55,213 bases of DNA from Corallococcus carmarthensis (GTDB lineage: Bacteria > Myxococcota > Myxococcia > Myxococcales > Myxococcaceae): positions 1 through 55,213 of the forward strand of contig NZ_RAWE01000046.1 in assembly GCF_003611695.1 (NCBI RefSeq). Direction: 5' to 3'. Of the stretch, positions 25,787-34,300 are shown in pieces (the stretch's first letter is position 1; the number at the start of each line of letters is the position of its first letter). Made by a program: the position numbers and the translations under genes. Below the pieces are notes generated by a model, which made no database searches, had not been told where the DNA came from, and was given only the letters and a program-made list of their open reading frames with translations.

Positions 25787-26434
25787 ATGATGTACGCACT
25801 GACGGCCGACATCTCGCACATCGAGGAAGAAGATGTCTTCGACGCCGTCAGCATCGAGTTCGACGGCTTCGAGTCCGTGACGTTCCACAAGCCCGGCATC
25901 GACTACCAGCGGGAACGGGGGGCTCCCGAGGTCATTGAGTTCGTTGGCAACCTGGAGAACGCCGCCCGGCTCGACCACCTGTTCACCGCACCCCGGGGGC
26001 TGCTGCTGATCTCCCGGCGCATGGTGCGCGTGCTCGAATCCGTGGGGCCATTCCGCCACCGGCTCATCCCCACGGTCATCTACTCGGAACGCATCAAGCA
26101 GCTGGTGCGGGACCGGTTCACCCGGCAGCGGACCTGGTACCCGGTACAGGACCCCGCGATGAAGAACGAGGACTTCGTCATCCTCCAACTGCTGGAGGAG
26201 ACCGACTGCCTCGACCGGGAACGAACCCTCGTGAAGGGCGTGCCCTTCCACCAATCCGGAGCGGGACTCCTGGGCAGGGAGAAGGCCCGTCCCCTCGTGC
26301 TCCACCCACCACCGGGAGGCTTCCCTCCCGTGTTCGCCGTCCCCGAGCTGGCCTTCTACTGCTTCACGGAGGCAGCCCGGCAGGCATGTGAACAGGCAGG
26401 ACTGAAGGGGCTCTGGTGGAGGCCCCAGCAGTAA
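25787..26434 (+). CDS. Imm11-like (DUF1629) immunity protein, orphaned
   Basis: 215 residues from ATG 25787 (a second ATG at 25790 is equally possible), with GAGGAG about 9 nt upstream. The pattern is that of the Imm11/DUF1629 family common in myxobacteria: an N-terminal DxxxFDGFESVTF strand, LLLISRRMVRVLESVG, then RLIPTVIYSERI, YPVQDPAMKNEDFVILQLLE, and the C-terminal PELAFYCFTEAARQACEQAG LKGLWW region. Such proteins bind and block a toxin encoded just upstream. Here that upstream gene is interrupted by the IS, so this looks like a leftover antidote. The family assignment is by eye. Confidence 0.65.
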   Translation: MMYALTADISHIEEEDVFDAVSIEFDGFESVTFHKPGIDYQRERGAPEVIEFVGNLENAARLDHLFTAPRGLLLISRRMVRVLESVGPFRHRLIPTVIYSERIKQLVRDRFTRQRTWYPVQDPAMKNEDFVILQLLEETDCLDRERTLVKGVPFHQSGAGLLGREKARPLVLHPPPGGFPPVFAVPELAFYCFTEAARQACEQAGLKGLWWRPQQ

Positions 26435-26437
26435 TTG

Positions 26438-26461
26438 TGGGTGCCTGGGGTTCAACACCCA
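26438..26461 (+). terminator. Short hairpin after the immunity-like gene
   Basis: TGGGTG (26438-26443) pairs with CACCCA (26456-26461), loop 12 nt, starting 3 nt after the stop codon. Weak stem; a terminator is possible. The remaining 188 bp up to 26650 show no gene. Confidence 0.3.
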
Positions 26462-26649
26462 GTGAACACAGCCAGATTCAACCAACCCTACGGTCGCCTT
26501 CGATGTGCCGCACCGGACCCGAGGAATGGACAGACGTGCAGGTCCAGCCTCGCACCGGTGTGTGACATTGACATTCACTGAGGCGCGACGAACCTTCCGG
26601 GCAGAAAGCTCCGCTGCTCCCTGCTCCAGGAACCCGAGGGCCGTCACGC

Positions 26650-27636
26650 ATGGACACGACAGGCGAGCCCCCCTTCATCTCCACCGGGCAGCTCCCCGCC
26701 GCGGAGCGGGTCCGGGCGCTGGTGGACGAGGCCTACCAACGCCACCGGGGGAACACGGAGGGACAGTGCTCCCAGGTCTACCCTGCCCTGGCGCGGGTGG
26801 ATCCCCGGCTCTTCGGCGCGTGCGTCGTGGGGATCAACGGCAGCAGCCATGGGGCTGGGGACGTGGACCATCCCTTCTCCATCATGAGCGTCTCCAAGCC
26901 CTTCCTCTTCGCCCTCGTCTGTCAGGCCCTGGGGCCCGAAGTGGCCCGGCGCAAGCTGGGGGTCAATGGCACCGGCCTGCCGTTCAATTCGGCCATGGCC
27001 ATCGACCAGAGCCCGGACGGACGGACGAACCCCATGGTGAACACAGGAGCGCTGGCGACCACCAGCCTCGTTCCAGGCAGCAGCCCCGAGGCCCGGTGGC
27101 GCTTCATCCATGAGGGGTTGTCTCGCTTCGCCGGACGTCCGCTCGCGCTCGACGAAGAGGTGTATGCCTCCGCGCGAGAGACCCACCACCGCAACCAGGG
27201 GCTCGCCTTCCTGTTGCACGGGCTGGGCCGCCTGGAGACGGATCCGGTCCTGACGACGGAGCTCTACACCCGCCAGTGTTCCCTGGCGGTGACCGCCAGG
27301 GAGCTCGCCGTGATGGGGGCGACCCTGGCGGACGGAGGCGTCAACCCGCTCACCGGGACGCGCGTCGTCGACGAGGAGGTCTGTCATCACACGCTCGCGG
27401 TGATGGCCACGGCGGGGATGTATGAAACCTCCGGGGACTGGCTCTACGACGTGGGGGTCCCGGGCAAGAGTGGCATTGGTGGCGGCATCGTCGCCGTCGC
27501 GCCGGGAAAGGGCGGGCTGGGCACCTTCGCCCCGCTGCTCGACGCGGCGGGGAACAGCGTCAAGGGGCAGCTCGTCGCGCGGTTCCTGGCCCCACGGCTT
27601 GGCTTGAGCCTGTTCATGTCGCGCCCCAACCCCTGA
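26650..27636 (+). CDS. glsA: Glutaminase (serine-type, GlsA family)
   Basis: 328 residues; hydrolyses L-glutamine to glutamate and ammonia in the cytoplasm. The family is recognised from the beta-lactamase-like fold with the S-x-x-K catalytic motif S80-V-S-K83 (FSIMSVSKPF), the conserved early segment GxxSQVYPALARVDP (EGQCSQVYPALARVD), GLPFNS, NPMVNTGA and the final GVPGKSGIGGGI. Length is typical (about 310-330). ATG 26650 has GAGG about 9 nt upstream. The next gene follows after 8 bp, so they are probably cotranscribed. Confidence 0.95.
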   Translation: MDTTGEPPFISTGQLPAAERVRALVDEAYQRHRGNTEGQCSQVYPALARVDPRLFGACVVGINGSSHGAGDVDHPFSIMSVSKPFLFALVCQALGPEVARRKLGVNGTGLPFNSAMAIDQSPDGRTNPMVNTGALATTSLVPGSSPEARWRFIHEGLSRFAGRPLALDEEVYASARETHHRNQGLAFLLHGLGRLETDPVLTTELYTRQCSLAVTARELAVMGATLADGGVNPLTGTRVVDEEVCHHTLAVMATAGMYETSGDWLYDVGVPGKSGIGGGIVAVAPGKGGLGTFAPLLDAAGNSVKGQLVARFLAPRLGLSLFMSRPNP

Positions 27637-27644
27637 GCGCCCTG

Positions 27645-28421
27645 ATGCGGGATCTGGCAGTCACCACGCTGTTGGTGTTGGCCCTGGAGGGGGTGCTCTT
27701 TCTCACGCTGCTGCTGGCCATCGAAGTGGCCTACCGCATCGCGCGCAAACGGAAGTTCCCCTCCTCCCAGGCGCGCTCGGTCAACGCGGTCACCAACGTC
27801 GTCTTCTCCTTCATGGGGCTCATCCTGGCCTTCTCCTACTCCGAGGCGGGAAAGCGCCTGGAGGTGCATCGGAACCTGGTGGTCGACGAGGTCAACGCCA
27901 TCAGCGGTGTGTGGTCGCTCGTGGACGTGGTGCCGGAGGCGGATCAGGCGCCGCTGCGCGACCTGCTCCGGCAGTACCTGGACGCGCGCATCGAGGCCCA
28001 TCAGATGCTCCCCTGGGTGGAGGAGTTCGAAGCGCGCCGCGCCTGGGCCGCCCGCCTCCAGAAGCAGGTCTGGGCGTCGATGGTGGCCATCACCCAGGCC
28101 GCTCCCGACAAGGAGGTCCTGCTGCTGCCTCCCGTCCGCCTGATGGCGGAGGTCGCGGCGAAGCGAACGCTCGCCGTGCGAACACACATCACCTCGCCCA
28201 CCTTCATCTTCATGCTCGGGCTCTCCGTGATTGGAGCCATGCTCGTGGGCCTGACGACGGCGCGGGGCGAGGGCCGCAACTGGCCCTACCGGTTGCTCTT
28301 CGCCTTCGTCATCTCCTCGGCAATCCATGTCGTCGTGGACCTGGAGTACCCCCGCACGGGCATCGTCAGCACGGAAGACGCCGACTCGCTCCTGCTGGAG
28401 CTGCGCGAAAGCATGGAGTGA
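27645..28421 (+). CDS. DUF4239 (bestrophin-like) membrane protein
   Basis: 258 residues, 8 bp after glsA. Two N-terminal membrane helices (LALEGVLFLTLLLAIEVAY; NVVFSFMGLILAFSYSEA), a central soluble helical section with RNLVVDEVNAISGVW, and two C-terminal helices (FIFMLGLSVIGAMLVGLTT; LLFAFVISSAIHVVVDLEYP). This 2+2 layout with R..VV.E.NAI..V matches DUF4239, which is related to bestrophin channels. Transported ion unknown; pairing with glutaminase could hint at acid or ammonium handling, but that is speculation. Confidence 0.8.
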   Translation: MRDLAVTTLLVLALEGVLFLTLLLAIEVAYRIARKRKFPSSQARSVNAVTNVVFSFMGLILAFSYSEAGKRLEVHRNLVVDEVNAISGVWSLVDVVPEADQAPLRDLLRQYLDARIEAHQMLPWVEEFEARRAWAARLQKQVWASMVAITQAAPDKEVLLLPPVRLMAEVAAKRTLAVRTHITSPTFIFMLGLSVIGAMLVGLTTARGEGRNWPYRLLFAFVISSAIHVVVDLEYPRTGIVSTEDADSLLLELRESME

Positions 28422-28455
28422 TTCCTGGCAATCCACATCCGAGCGCCCGGACCGG

Positions 28456-28469
28456 GGTAGCCTCTCCCC
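28456..28469 (+). promoter_or_regulatory. TAGCCT -10-like element giving a near-leaderless transcript
   Basis: GGTAGCCT with TAGCCT at 28458-28463 lies 6 nt before the ATG at 28470. If used as a -10 box, transcription would begin at or beside the start codon. Related elements precede starts at 1859, 29280 and 49981. Confidence 0.4.
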
Positions 28470-28955
28470 ATGAGCACTCCGATGGATCCCTTCATGCGCG
28501 TGGCCTACCGCGGCGCCTACCACCTGGCGCTCGCGTGGTGGTTCGTGCGCCGTCCGCGCACGGAGGGCACGCTCGTAGGGGTGTGGCGCGGCCGCGAGGT
28601 GCTGCTGCTGCAGAACTCCTACAAGCAGGCCTTCTCCCTGCCGGGCGGCGGCCGGCACCGCGACGAGTCCCCGGAGGAGACGGGCGCGCGGGAGTTGCGC
28701 GAGGAGGTGGGCCTGGATGTGCCGGCGTCGCGGCTGCGCTTCGCGTGCGAGCTGCACCACACGGACGAGTTCAAGCGGGACCGGTGTCACTTCGTCGAGC
28801 TGGAGCTCGACACCGAGCCTCACCTCGTGCTCGACCAGCGCGAGGTGGTGTGGGCCCGGTGGCTCGACGTGGAGACCGCGCTGCGGCTGCCGCTCATGCC
28901 CGTGGTGCGCGCCTACCTCGAGGATGCCGCGCGGCGGCGGGGATTCATGCCCTGA
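28470..28955 (+). CDS. Nudix hydrolase
   Basis: 161 residues. A complete Nudix box is present: GGGRHRDESPEETGAR followed by ELREEVGL (G-x5-E-x7-REUxEExGU), binding Mg2+ and cleaving nucleoside-diphosphate-linked substrates. The flanking strands LVGVWRGREVLLLQNSY and CHFVELELDTEP fit the fold. The N-terminal 30 residues (YHLALAWWFVRRP) are mildly hydrophobic. Substrate unknown. No Shine-Dalgarno is seen; a TAGCCT element lies directly upstream. Confidence 0.9.
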   Translation: MSTPMDPFMRVAYRGAYHLALAWWFVRRPRTEGTLVGVWRGREVLLLQNSYKQAFSLPGGGRHRDESPEETGARELREEVGLDVPASRLRFACELHHTDEFKRDRCHFVELELDTEPHLVLDQREVVWARWLDVETALRLPLMPVVRAYLEDAARRRGFMP

Positions 28956-29279
28956 CGGGACGGCCTTCGGGCCTCAGCTGAAGCCATCGTCAGTCAATGA
29001 CAGACATTGCCCCGGTTCGTCCATGCGAGGAGCCTTGACCGCGCTTCGCCGCCGCGCGACGAGCCCACGGACGGAGGCCTGGAGCCCCCAGCCCAACGCG
29101 ACCAGCCCCACCGATTCTCCGATGCGCGTCAAGCGGCGAAGACAAGCCGGCGCGGGCGCCAGGTGCCCCGTCGCGGGATGCTGGCGTTGGACGCCCGTGC
29201 TCACGGTGCGCGCGGGCCGCGGGGTTGCCCGTGGCCGCCTGCTCCGGGTGCCGTGAGGACGGGGTAGGCTCCCGGGCTC
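28956..29279. other. 324-bp intergenic region upstream of the CHAT/STAND genes
   Basis: No gene is supported. A minus-strand frame near 28977-29130 (ending in MDEPGQCLSLTDDGFS) has protein-like composition but no start codon, so I do not call it. At 29265-29270 TAGGCT lies 9 nt before the ATG at 29280 and is a candidate -10 box for the CHAT-STAND operon. No repeat or operator was found. Confidence 0.5.
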
Positions 29280-31313
29280 ATGAGCACGAGCGGAACGGCG
29301 GCGCCCGGATTCTGGCTGGAGGTCGACCTCGCGCTGGCAGGCGAGGAGGTCAGCGCCACGGCGCGGGGCAGCGGGGGCCAACAGCCCGCGCCGCACATGT
29401 TGGGGCCCGCGCACTCGCTCGAGGCCCTCCGCCGCTTCGGCGAGTGGGTGCGGGACGCGGCCGTGCGCGGGGGGCCCCTGGAGTCTCCCGAGCAGGCGCG
29501 GGCGCTGCATTCCGCGCTCTTCCGCGATGGACTCCAGGAGGTGCTGCTCGAGCTGCGCGGGGTGTTGCGCAACACCGGGAGCAAGAAGCCGCTGCTGCTG
29601 CGGCTCCTGCCCCGGGACCGCGAGCTCCAGGCGCTTCCCTGGGAGGCGCTCTGTGGACCGCTCGGGGCGCTCGACTTCCTCGGCATCTCGCCGGAGATGT
29701 GCATCGTGCGCGGGGTGCAGTCCACGAAGCCCTGGCTTCCTCGCGAGGTCACCGGCGCCGTGCGGCTGCTCGTCGTCTCGCCGCTGGACGCGGAGGCACC
29801 GGCCCGCCTGCGCGCCATGCTCCAGCCGGCCATCGACTCCGGAGCGCTGGAGTGGATGGAGCCGCTCGTGGGGCCCCGCACGCGGCGCGACTACGTCATC
29901 GACCGGCTCCGCTCCGAGCCCGCGCCGCACATCCTGCACTTCATCGGGCATGGCGGCGTGGACACGCGGGGAGCCCCGGTCCTGCAACTCACGGATGCGG
30001 ACGGCGCGTCCGCGGGGCTTCCCGTGGAGCTGCTGGCGAAGGAGCTGGCGGGAGCCTTCCGGGGCGACCTGCGATTGGTGGTGCTCGAAGCCTGTGAGGG
30101 CGCGCAACCGGGGACGCTGACGAGCGCGGCGGAGCTGCTCGCACAGGGCGGCGCGGACGCGGTGGTGGCGCACCTGTGGCCGGTGAAGACAGACGTGGCG
30201 CGCGCGTGCTCGCGGGCCTTCTACCGCGCGTTGGTGGGAGACACCCGGCACCGGGGCGACGTGGCCCGCTGCCTCCACGACGCACGCAGCACGGTGCTGA
30301 CGGAGTTCAACGAGAGCGCCGAGGCCTTCTCCCCCGTGCTGTACCTGCGGGGCAGTGACACCACCCTCTTCTCCTTCCGGCCCGCCCGGGCGAACAGCGC
30401 CCCCCGAGCCCCCGTGCAGGCCGAACCGGTGCGCGCGGAGGACCCCTCCCTGCGCGGGCTGATGGACCTGGTCTCACGTCCCTTCTCCCTGGTGCTGGGC
30501 GACCACGGCGGCACCCCGGACGACGACCTGCGGGAGCTGCTGCACGGCCGGATGCGGGGCACGCCGTGGGCCGTGCCGGAGGCACTGCCGATGAGCGCGC
30601 TGGCGCAGCGATTCACGCTGCGCTTCGGGCCGAAGACGCTGGACTCGCACTTCCAGGAGGTGTTCCGGGATGCGATGCCCACCCTGCCGCTGGTGGAGGC
30701 GCTGGCGCGGCGGCTGAGGCCCGGCGTCCACATCACGCTCTTGCGCATGCCCGTGTTGGAGCAGGCGCTCGCGCTGCACCGGCCCGAGCTGCCGCTGTAC
30801 GTCATCCAGCCCTCGACGCCCGACGAGGGCTCCGCGCTGATCCGGCGGCGCCTGCCGGGGCAGGACTGGGAACCGCTCGACACGCTGCCCCTGGACTTCG
30901 ACCCATCGCGCGACGTGGCGCTGGTGAGGCTGTACCGGGGCTACCTGCCCGACCGCGTCTTCGAAACGCCCCTGCTCACGGAGGACGACTACCTGCACGG
31001 CGTGCGCGACCTGGAGTCCGTCCTGCCGCCGGACCTGGCGGACGCCATCCTGGGGACGCTGGACAGCCGGCCCGCGCTGCTCATCGGACTGTCCTTGCTC
31101 GCATGGCACCACCGCATGCTGCTGTCGCGGCTGTTCGGACGCCGGCCGCTCCCTCGCAAGAGCCTGGTCCTGCTGGAGCCCGGGGTGCATGAGGCGGAGT
31201 CGTGGAGGTCTGGCCGGGGCCTCCCCGCGGGCGCGGGCATCCAGGTGGTGCAGGCGGACGCGGGCGCGGTGGCCGAGTCCCTGGGCGTGGGGACGCCGGG
31301 AGGTTCGCGATGA
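29280..31313 (+). CDS. CHAT protease fused to a degenerate SIR2-like domain
   Basis: 677 residues. Residues about 60-365 form a CHAT (caspase/separase-like) peptidase: LRLLPRDRELQALPWEAL, the His motif HFIGHGGVD (His224), the Cys motif VLEACEGAQPG (Cys272) and AVVAHLWPVKTDVARACSRAF. Residues about 390-625 read like a SIR2-family domain: TEDDYLHGVRDLE resembles the SIR2 'TeedY' segment and ALLIGLSLLAWHHRMLL the 'flGySl.D...r.l' helix. The SIR2 catalytic positions look lost: the TTNYD-type Asn motif reads TLLRMPVLEQAL and the HG motif reads LYRGYL. So a protease is predicted, with a probably non-catalytic SIR2-like part. The stop overlaps the STAND gene start by 4 bp. Confidence 0.85.
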   Translation: MSTSGTAAPGFWLEVDLALAGEEVSATARGSGGQQPAPHMLGPAHSLEALRRFGEWVRDAAVRGGPLESPEQARALHSALFRDGLQEVLLELRGVLRNTGSKKPLLLRLLPRDRELQALPWEALCGPLGALDFLGISPEMCIVRGVQSTKPWLPREVTGAVRLLVVSPLDAEAPARLRAMLQPAIDSGALEWMEPLVGPRTRRDYVIDRLRSEPAPHILHFIGHGGVDTRGAPVLQLTDADGASAGLPVELLAKELAGAFRGDLRLVVLEACEGAQPGTLTSAAELLAQGGADAVVAHLWPVKTDVARACSRAFYRALVGDTRHRGDVARCLHDARSTVLTEFNESAEAFSPVLYLRGSDTTLFSFRPARANSAPRAPVQAEPVRAEDPSLRGLMDLVSRPFSLVLGDHGGTPDDDLRELLHGRMRGTPWAVPEALPMSALAQRFTLRFGPKTLDSHFQEVFRDAMPTLPLVEALARRLRPGVHITLLRMPVLEQALALHRPELPLYVIQPSTPDEGSALIRRRLPGQDWEPLDTLPLDFDPSRDVALVRLYRGYLPDRVFETPLLTEDDYLHGVRDLESVLPPDLADAILGTLDSRPALLIGLSLLAWHHRMLLSRLFGRRPLPRKSLVLLEPGVHEAESWRSGRGLPAGAGIQVVQADAGAVAESLGVGTPGGSR

Positions 31314-34300
31314 GCAACCTGGTGAACCCCTTCCTCGGGCCGCAGCCCTACCGCGCGGCGGACCGCGAGCGCTTCTTCGGCCGCGAGACCGTGACGCAGC
31401 GGCTGGTGAACCGCATCCTCGCGCACCCGTGCCTCACGCTCTTCGGCCCCTCGGGCGCGGGGAAGTCGTCGGTGATGCAGGCCGGCGTGATTCCGCTGCT
31501 GGAGGAGGTGCACGAGTTCCGCACGGTGCGCATCGACGGGTGGCTCGCGGGGGAGGCTCCGCTGGCGCGGCTGGTGCGCACGATGCACACGGAGCTGGAG
31601 CTGGGGCCGCCGCCGGAGCAGGCGGGGACGGCGCAGGCGCTGGACGCGGCGCTGGAGCTCGCCTCGCAGCGGTCGGACCGGCCGGTGCTCATCTACCTGG
31701 ACCAACTGGAGCAGCTCTTCCTTCCGGGGCGCGACGTGGAGGCGACAGGCGCGCTGCTGAAGGGGCTGGACGCGCTGGCACGCAAGCCGGTGCGTGGGCT
31801 GCAGCTCGTGCTGGCGATGCGCGAGGACTACCTGGGGCGCTTCCGGGACCGAGTGCGGGGCCGGCGCGAGTTGCTGGAGCAGGGCTTCCGGCTGGGGCCG
31901 CTCACCGTGGGCGAGATGGTGAAGGTGTCGTGCCGGCTGGCCACCGAGAAGGGCCTGCCCTCGCAGCCCTGGGCCGAGCAGGAGGTGCGCGCGCTGATGC
32001 GGCAGGTGCGCATGGCGGGCCAGGGCGAGCAGGACGATGACGCCGAGGTGCAGGCCGCGTTCGCGCAGATCGTCTGCCGGGCGCTGTGGGACGAACGGGC
32101 GCGGGGCCAGGCCGTGGAGCCTGTCGCCGCGGAGCCGATGGTGCACCGCTACCTGGAGGCGACGCTGGACGCGCTCGGCTCCGACAAGAAGAAGGCGACG
32201 CGCCGGTTGCTGGAGCAGCACCTCATCGCGAGCGACGGCAGCCGGACCCTGCTGACGGAGCAGGAGGCCCGCGCCGAGCTGCCACCCGAGCACGCGGACG
32301 CGGTGCTGACGCACCTGGAAGCGGCGGCGGTGCTGCACGCGGAGCAGCACCAGGGCAGCCGGTACTTCGAATTGGGACACGACTGGCTCGCGCGCAAGGT
32401 CTTCGACCTCAAGCAGCAGCGCATCGAGCGGGAGTCAGCGCAACGGCAGCGCCGGCGTGAAGCGGCCGAGCGGCGCAGGCTCATCGTCCTGGCCTCGGTG
32501 GCGGTGGGCGTGGCGGTGATGATGACCCTGCTGCTCGTCTGGGCCTGGACGGAGCGAACCCAGGCGGAGCGGGCGAAGAAGGACGCGGATCTCGCGAAGC
32601 AGGAAGCCGTCAGGCAGGCGCGCGACGCGCGGGGATTGGCGTTGATGACGGGGGCTCGCGACCTGCAAGGCCGCGGCTACACCGCGATGGCCACGAAGCT
32701 GCTGCTCGAAGTCCCTGAACCCGAGCAGGCGCGGTGGTGGACGCAGCTGGCGCATGACTTCCTGAAGGAACCCCTCCCGGAGGCGACGCTCCAGGGAACA
32801 GCTCCGCTCAACGTCGCGGCCTTCAGCCCGGACGGCCAGCGGGTGGCGGCGGCCTCCAGGGAGGGACCGGCGTGGGTATGGCGCCTGGACGGGACGGGCA
32901 CACCCGTGGCGTTGACGGGCCATGAGGGCATCGTCGGCTCCATCGAGTTCAGCCCTGACGGGCAATGGGTCGCGACCGCCAGCCAGGACGCCACCGTCCG
33001 GGTGTGGCGGGCGGATGGGACGGGCACGCCCGTGGTGCTCCAGGGGTACGAGGACACCGTCCACTCCGCGAGGTTCAGTCCGGATGGCCAGTGGCTGGTG
33101 ACGGCTTCGGCGGACATGAGCGTGCAGGTGCGGCGGGCGGATGGAACCGGCAAGCCCGTGCTGCTGGCCGGGCACGAGGCCTCGGTCCTGTCGGCGCGCT
33201 TCAGCCCGGACGGGCGGCGCGTGGTGACGGCGTCGTACGACGGGACGGCGCGGGTGTGGCGGGCGGATGGGAAGGGCTCGTCCGTCGTGCTCAAAGGGCA
33301 CACGAAGCCCGTCTCCTCCGCCGGGTTCAGCCCGGATGGCCGGTGGGTGGTGACGGCTTCCGAGGACAAGACGGCGCGGGTGTGGAAGGCGGATGGGACG
33401 GGCTCGCCCGTCGTGCTCAAAGGGCATGAGGGGAACGTGACCTCCGCCACGTTCAGCCCGGATGGCCAGTGGGTGGTGACGGCTTCCGAGGACAAGACGG
33501 CGCGGGTGTGGAAGGCGGATGGGACGGGCACACCCGTCGTGCTCAAAGGGCATACGGACCTCTTCACCTCCGCGGAGTTCAGCCCGGATGGCAGGTGGGT
33601 GGTGACCACGTCCCTCGACGGGACCGCGAGGGTGTGGAGGGCGGATGGAAGGGGCCCCCCCCGGATGCTCAAGGGTCACCAGGGCTGGGTCGCGGACGCG
33701 CGATTCAGTCCGGACGGGCAGCGGATCATCACCGCGTCCAGCGATGGAGCCCTCCGGGTCTGGAAGGCGGGCGGGCCGGAGCTTCCCGTGGTGTTCCAGA
33801 GCCCCGGAGACGCGGCCGACGCGGTCCGGTCCGCGCGGTTCAGTCCGGATGGGCAGCGGGTCGTCACGGCGGGCACCGACGGAGCGGCACGCGTCTGGCG
33901 CACGGAGGGGACGGGAGCCCCCGTGGTGCTCGATGGGCACGCGGGCCCCGTTTCGTCCGCCGCGTTCAGCCCGGATGGACACCAGGTGGTGACGGTCTTC
34001 GAGAACGGGAGTGCGCGGGTGTGGCGGGCGGATGGGATGGGCTCTCCGGTGATGCTGGAGGATCCGCACAGGCCCATTGGATCAGCGGAGTTCAGTCCGG
34101 ATGGCCAGTCGGTGTTGACCACGTCCGGGGGCGTGCCCCAGGTGTGGAGGGCGGACGGGAGCGGGACACCTCGGGAGCTGGGGTCCGACGATGCGCGCTC
34201 CGCCCGGTTCAGCCGCGATGGGCAGTGGGTCGTGACCGCGTTTGTCCGGACCCCGAGGGTGCTGAGGACGGATGGAACAGGCACGCCCGTGGAGCTCAAG

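Larger units (their letters stand above)
24451..25790 (+). pseudogene. Toxin-like gene broken by an IS5-family element (and a frameshift)
   Basis: Two pieces flank the IS. The left piece (24451-24649) reads LKELEAAGYRLEKMNKG...YGALTITEDALVVLKVGKG...SRYRKNW and stops being coding at the IS edge. The right piece (25531 onward) reads YLDWVEKTHGPAARK, then near the C5 run at 25606-25610 the coding sense moves to another frame (KYNSDVTTLPDDALEALDDA...). That frame ends in a TGA at 25788-25790 overlapping the ATG of the immunity-like gene (ATGA). The stop/start overlap supports the right piece being the true C-terminus of a gene coupled to its immunity partner. The toxin family is not recognised. 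Confidence 0.5.

Noticed and set aside
26440-26510. tRNA-like T-arm (GGTTCAA) after the immunity-like gene
   Set aside because: No acceptor stem, anticodon arm or D-arm can be folded around it.
28977-29130. Minus-strand small protein ending MDEPGQCLSLTDDGFS
   Set aside because: Composition is protein-like but no start codon or ribosome site is present, and the frame is simply the tail of a shadow of the CHAT gene.
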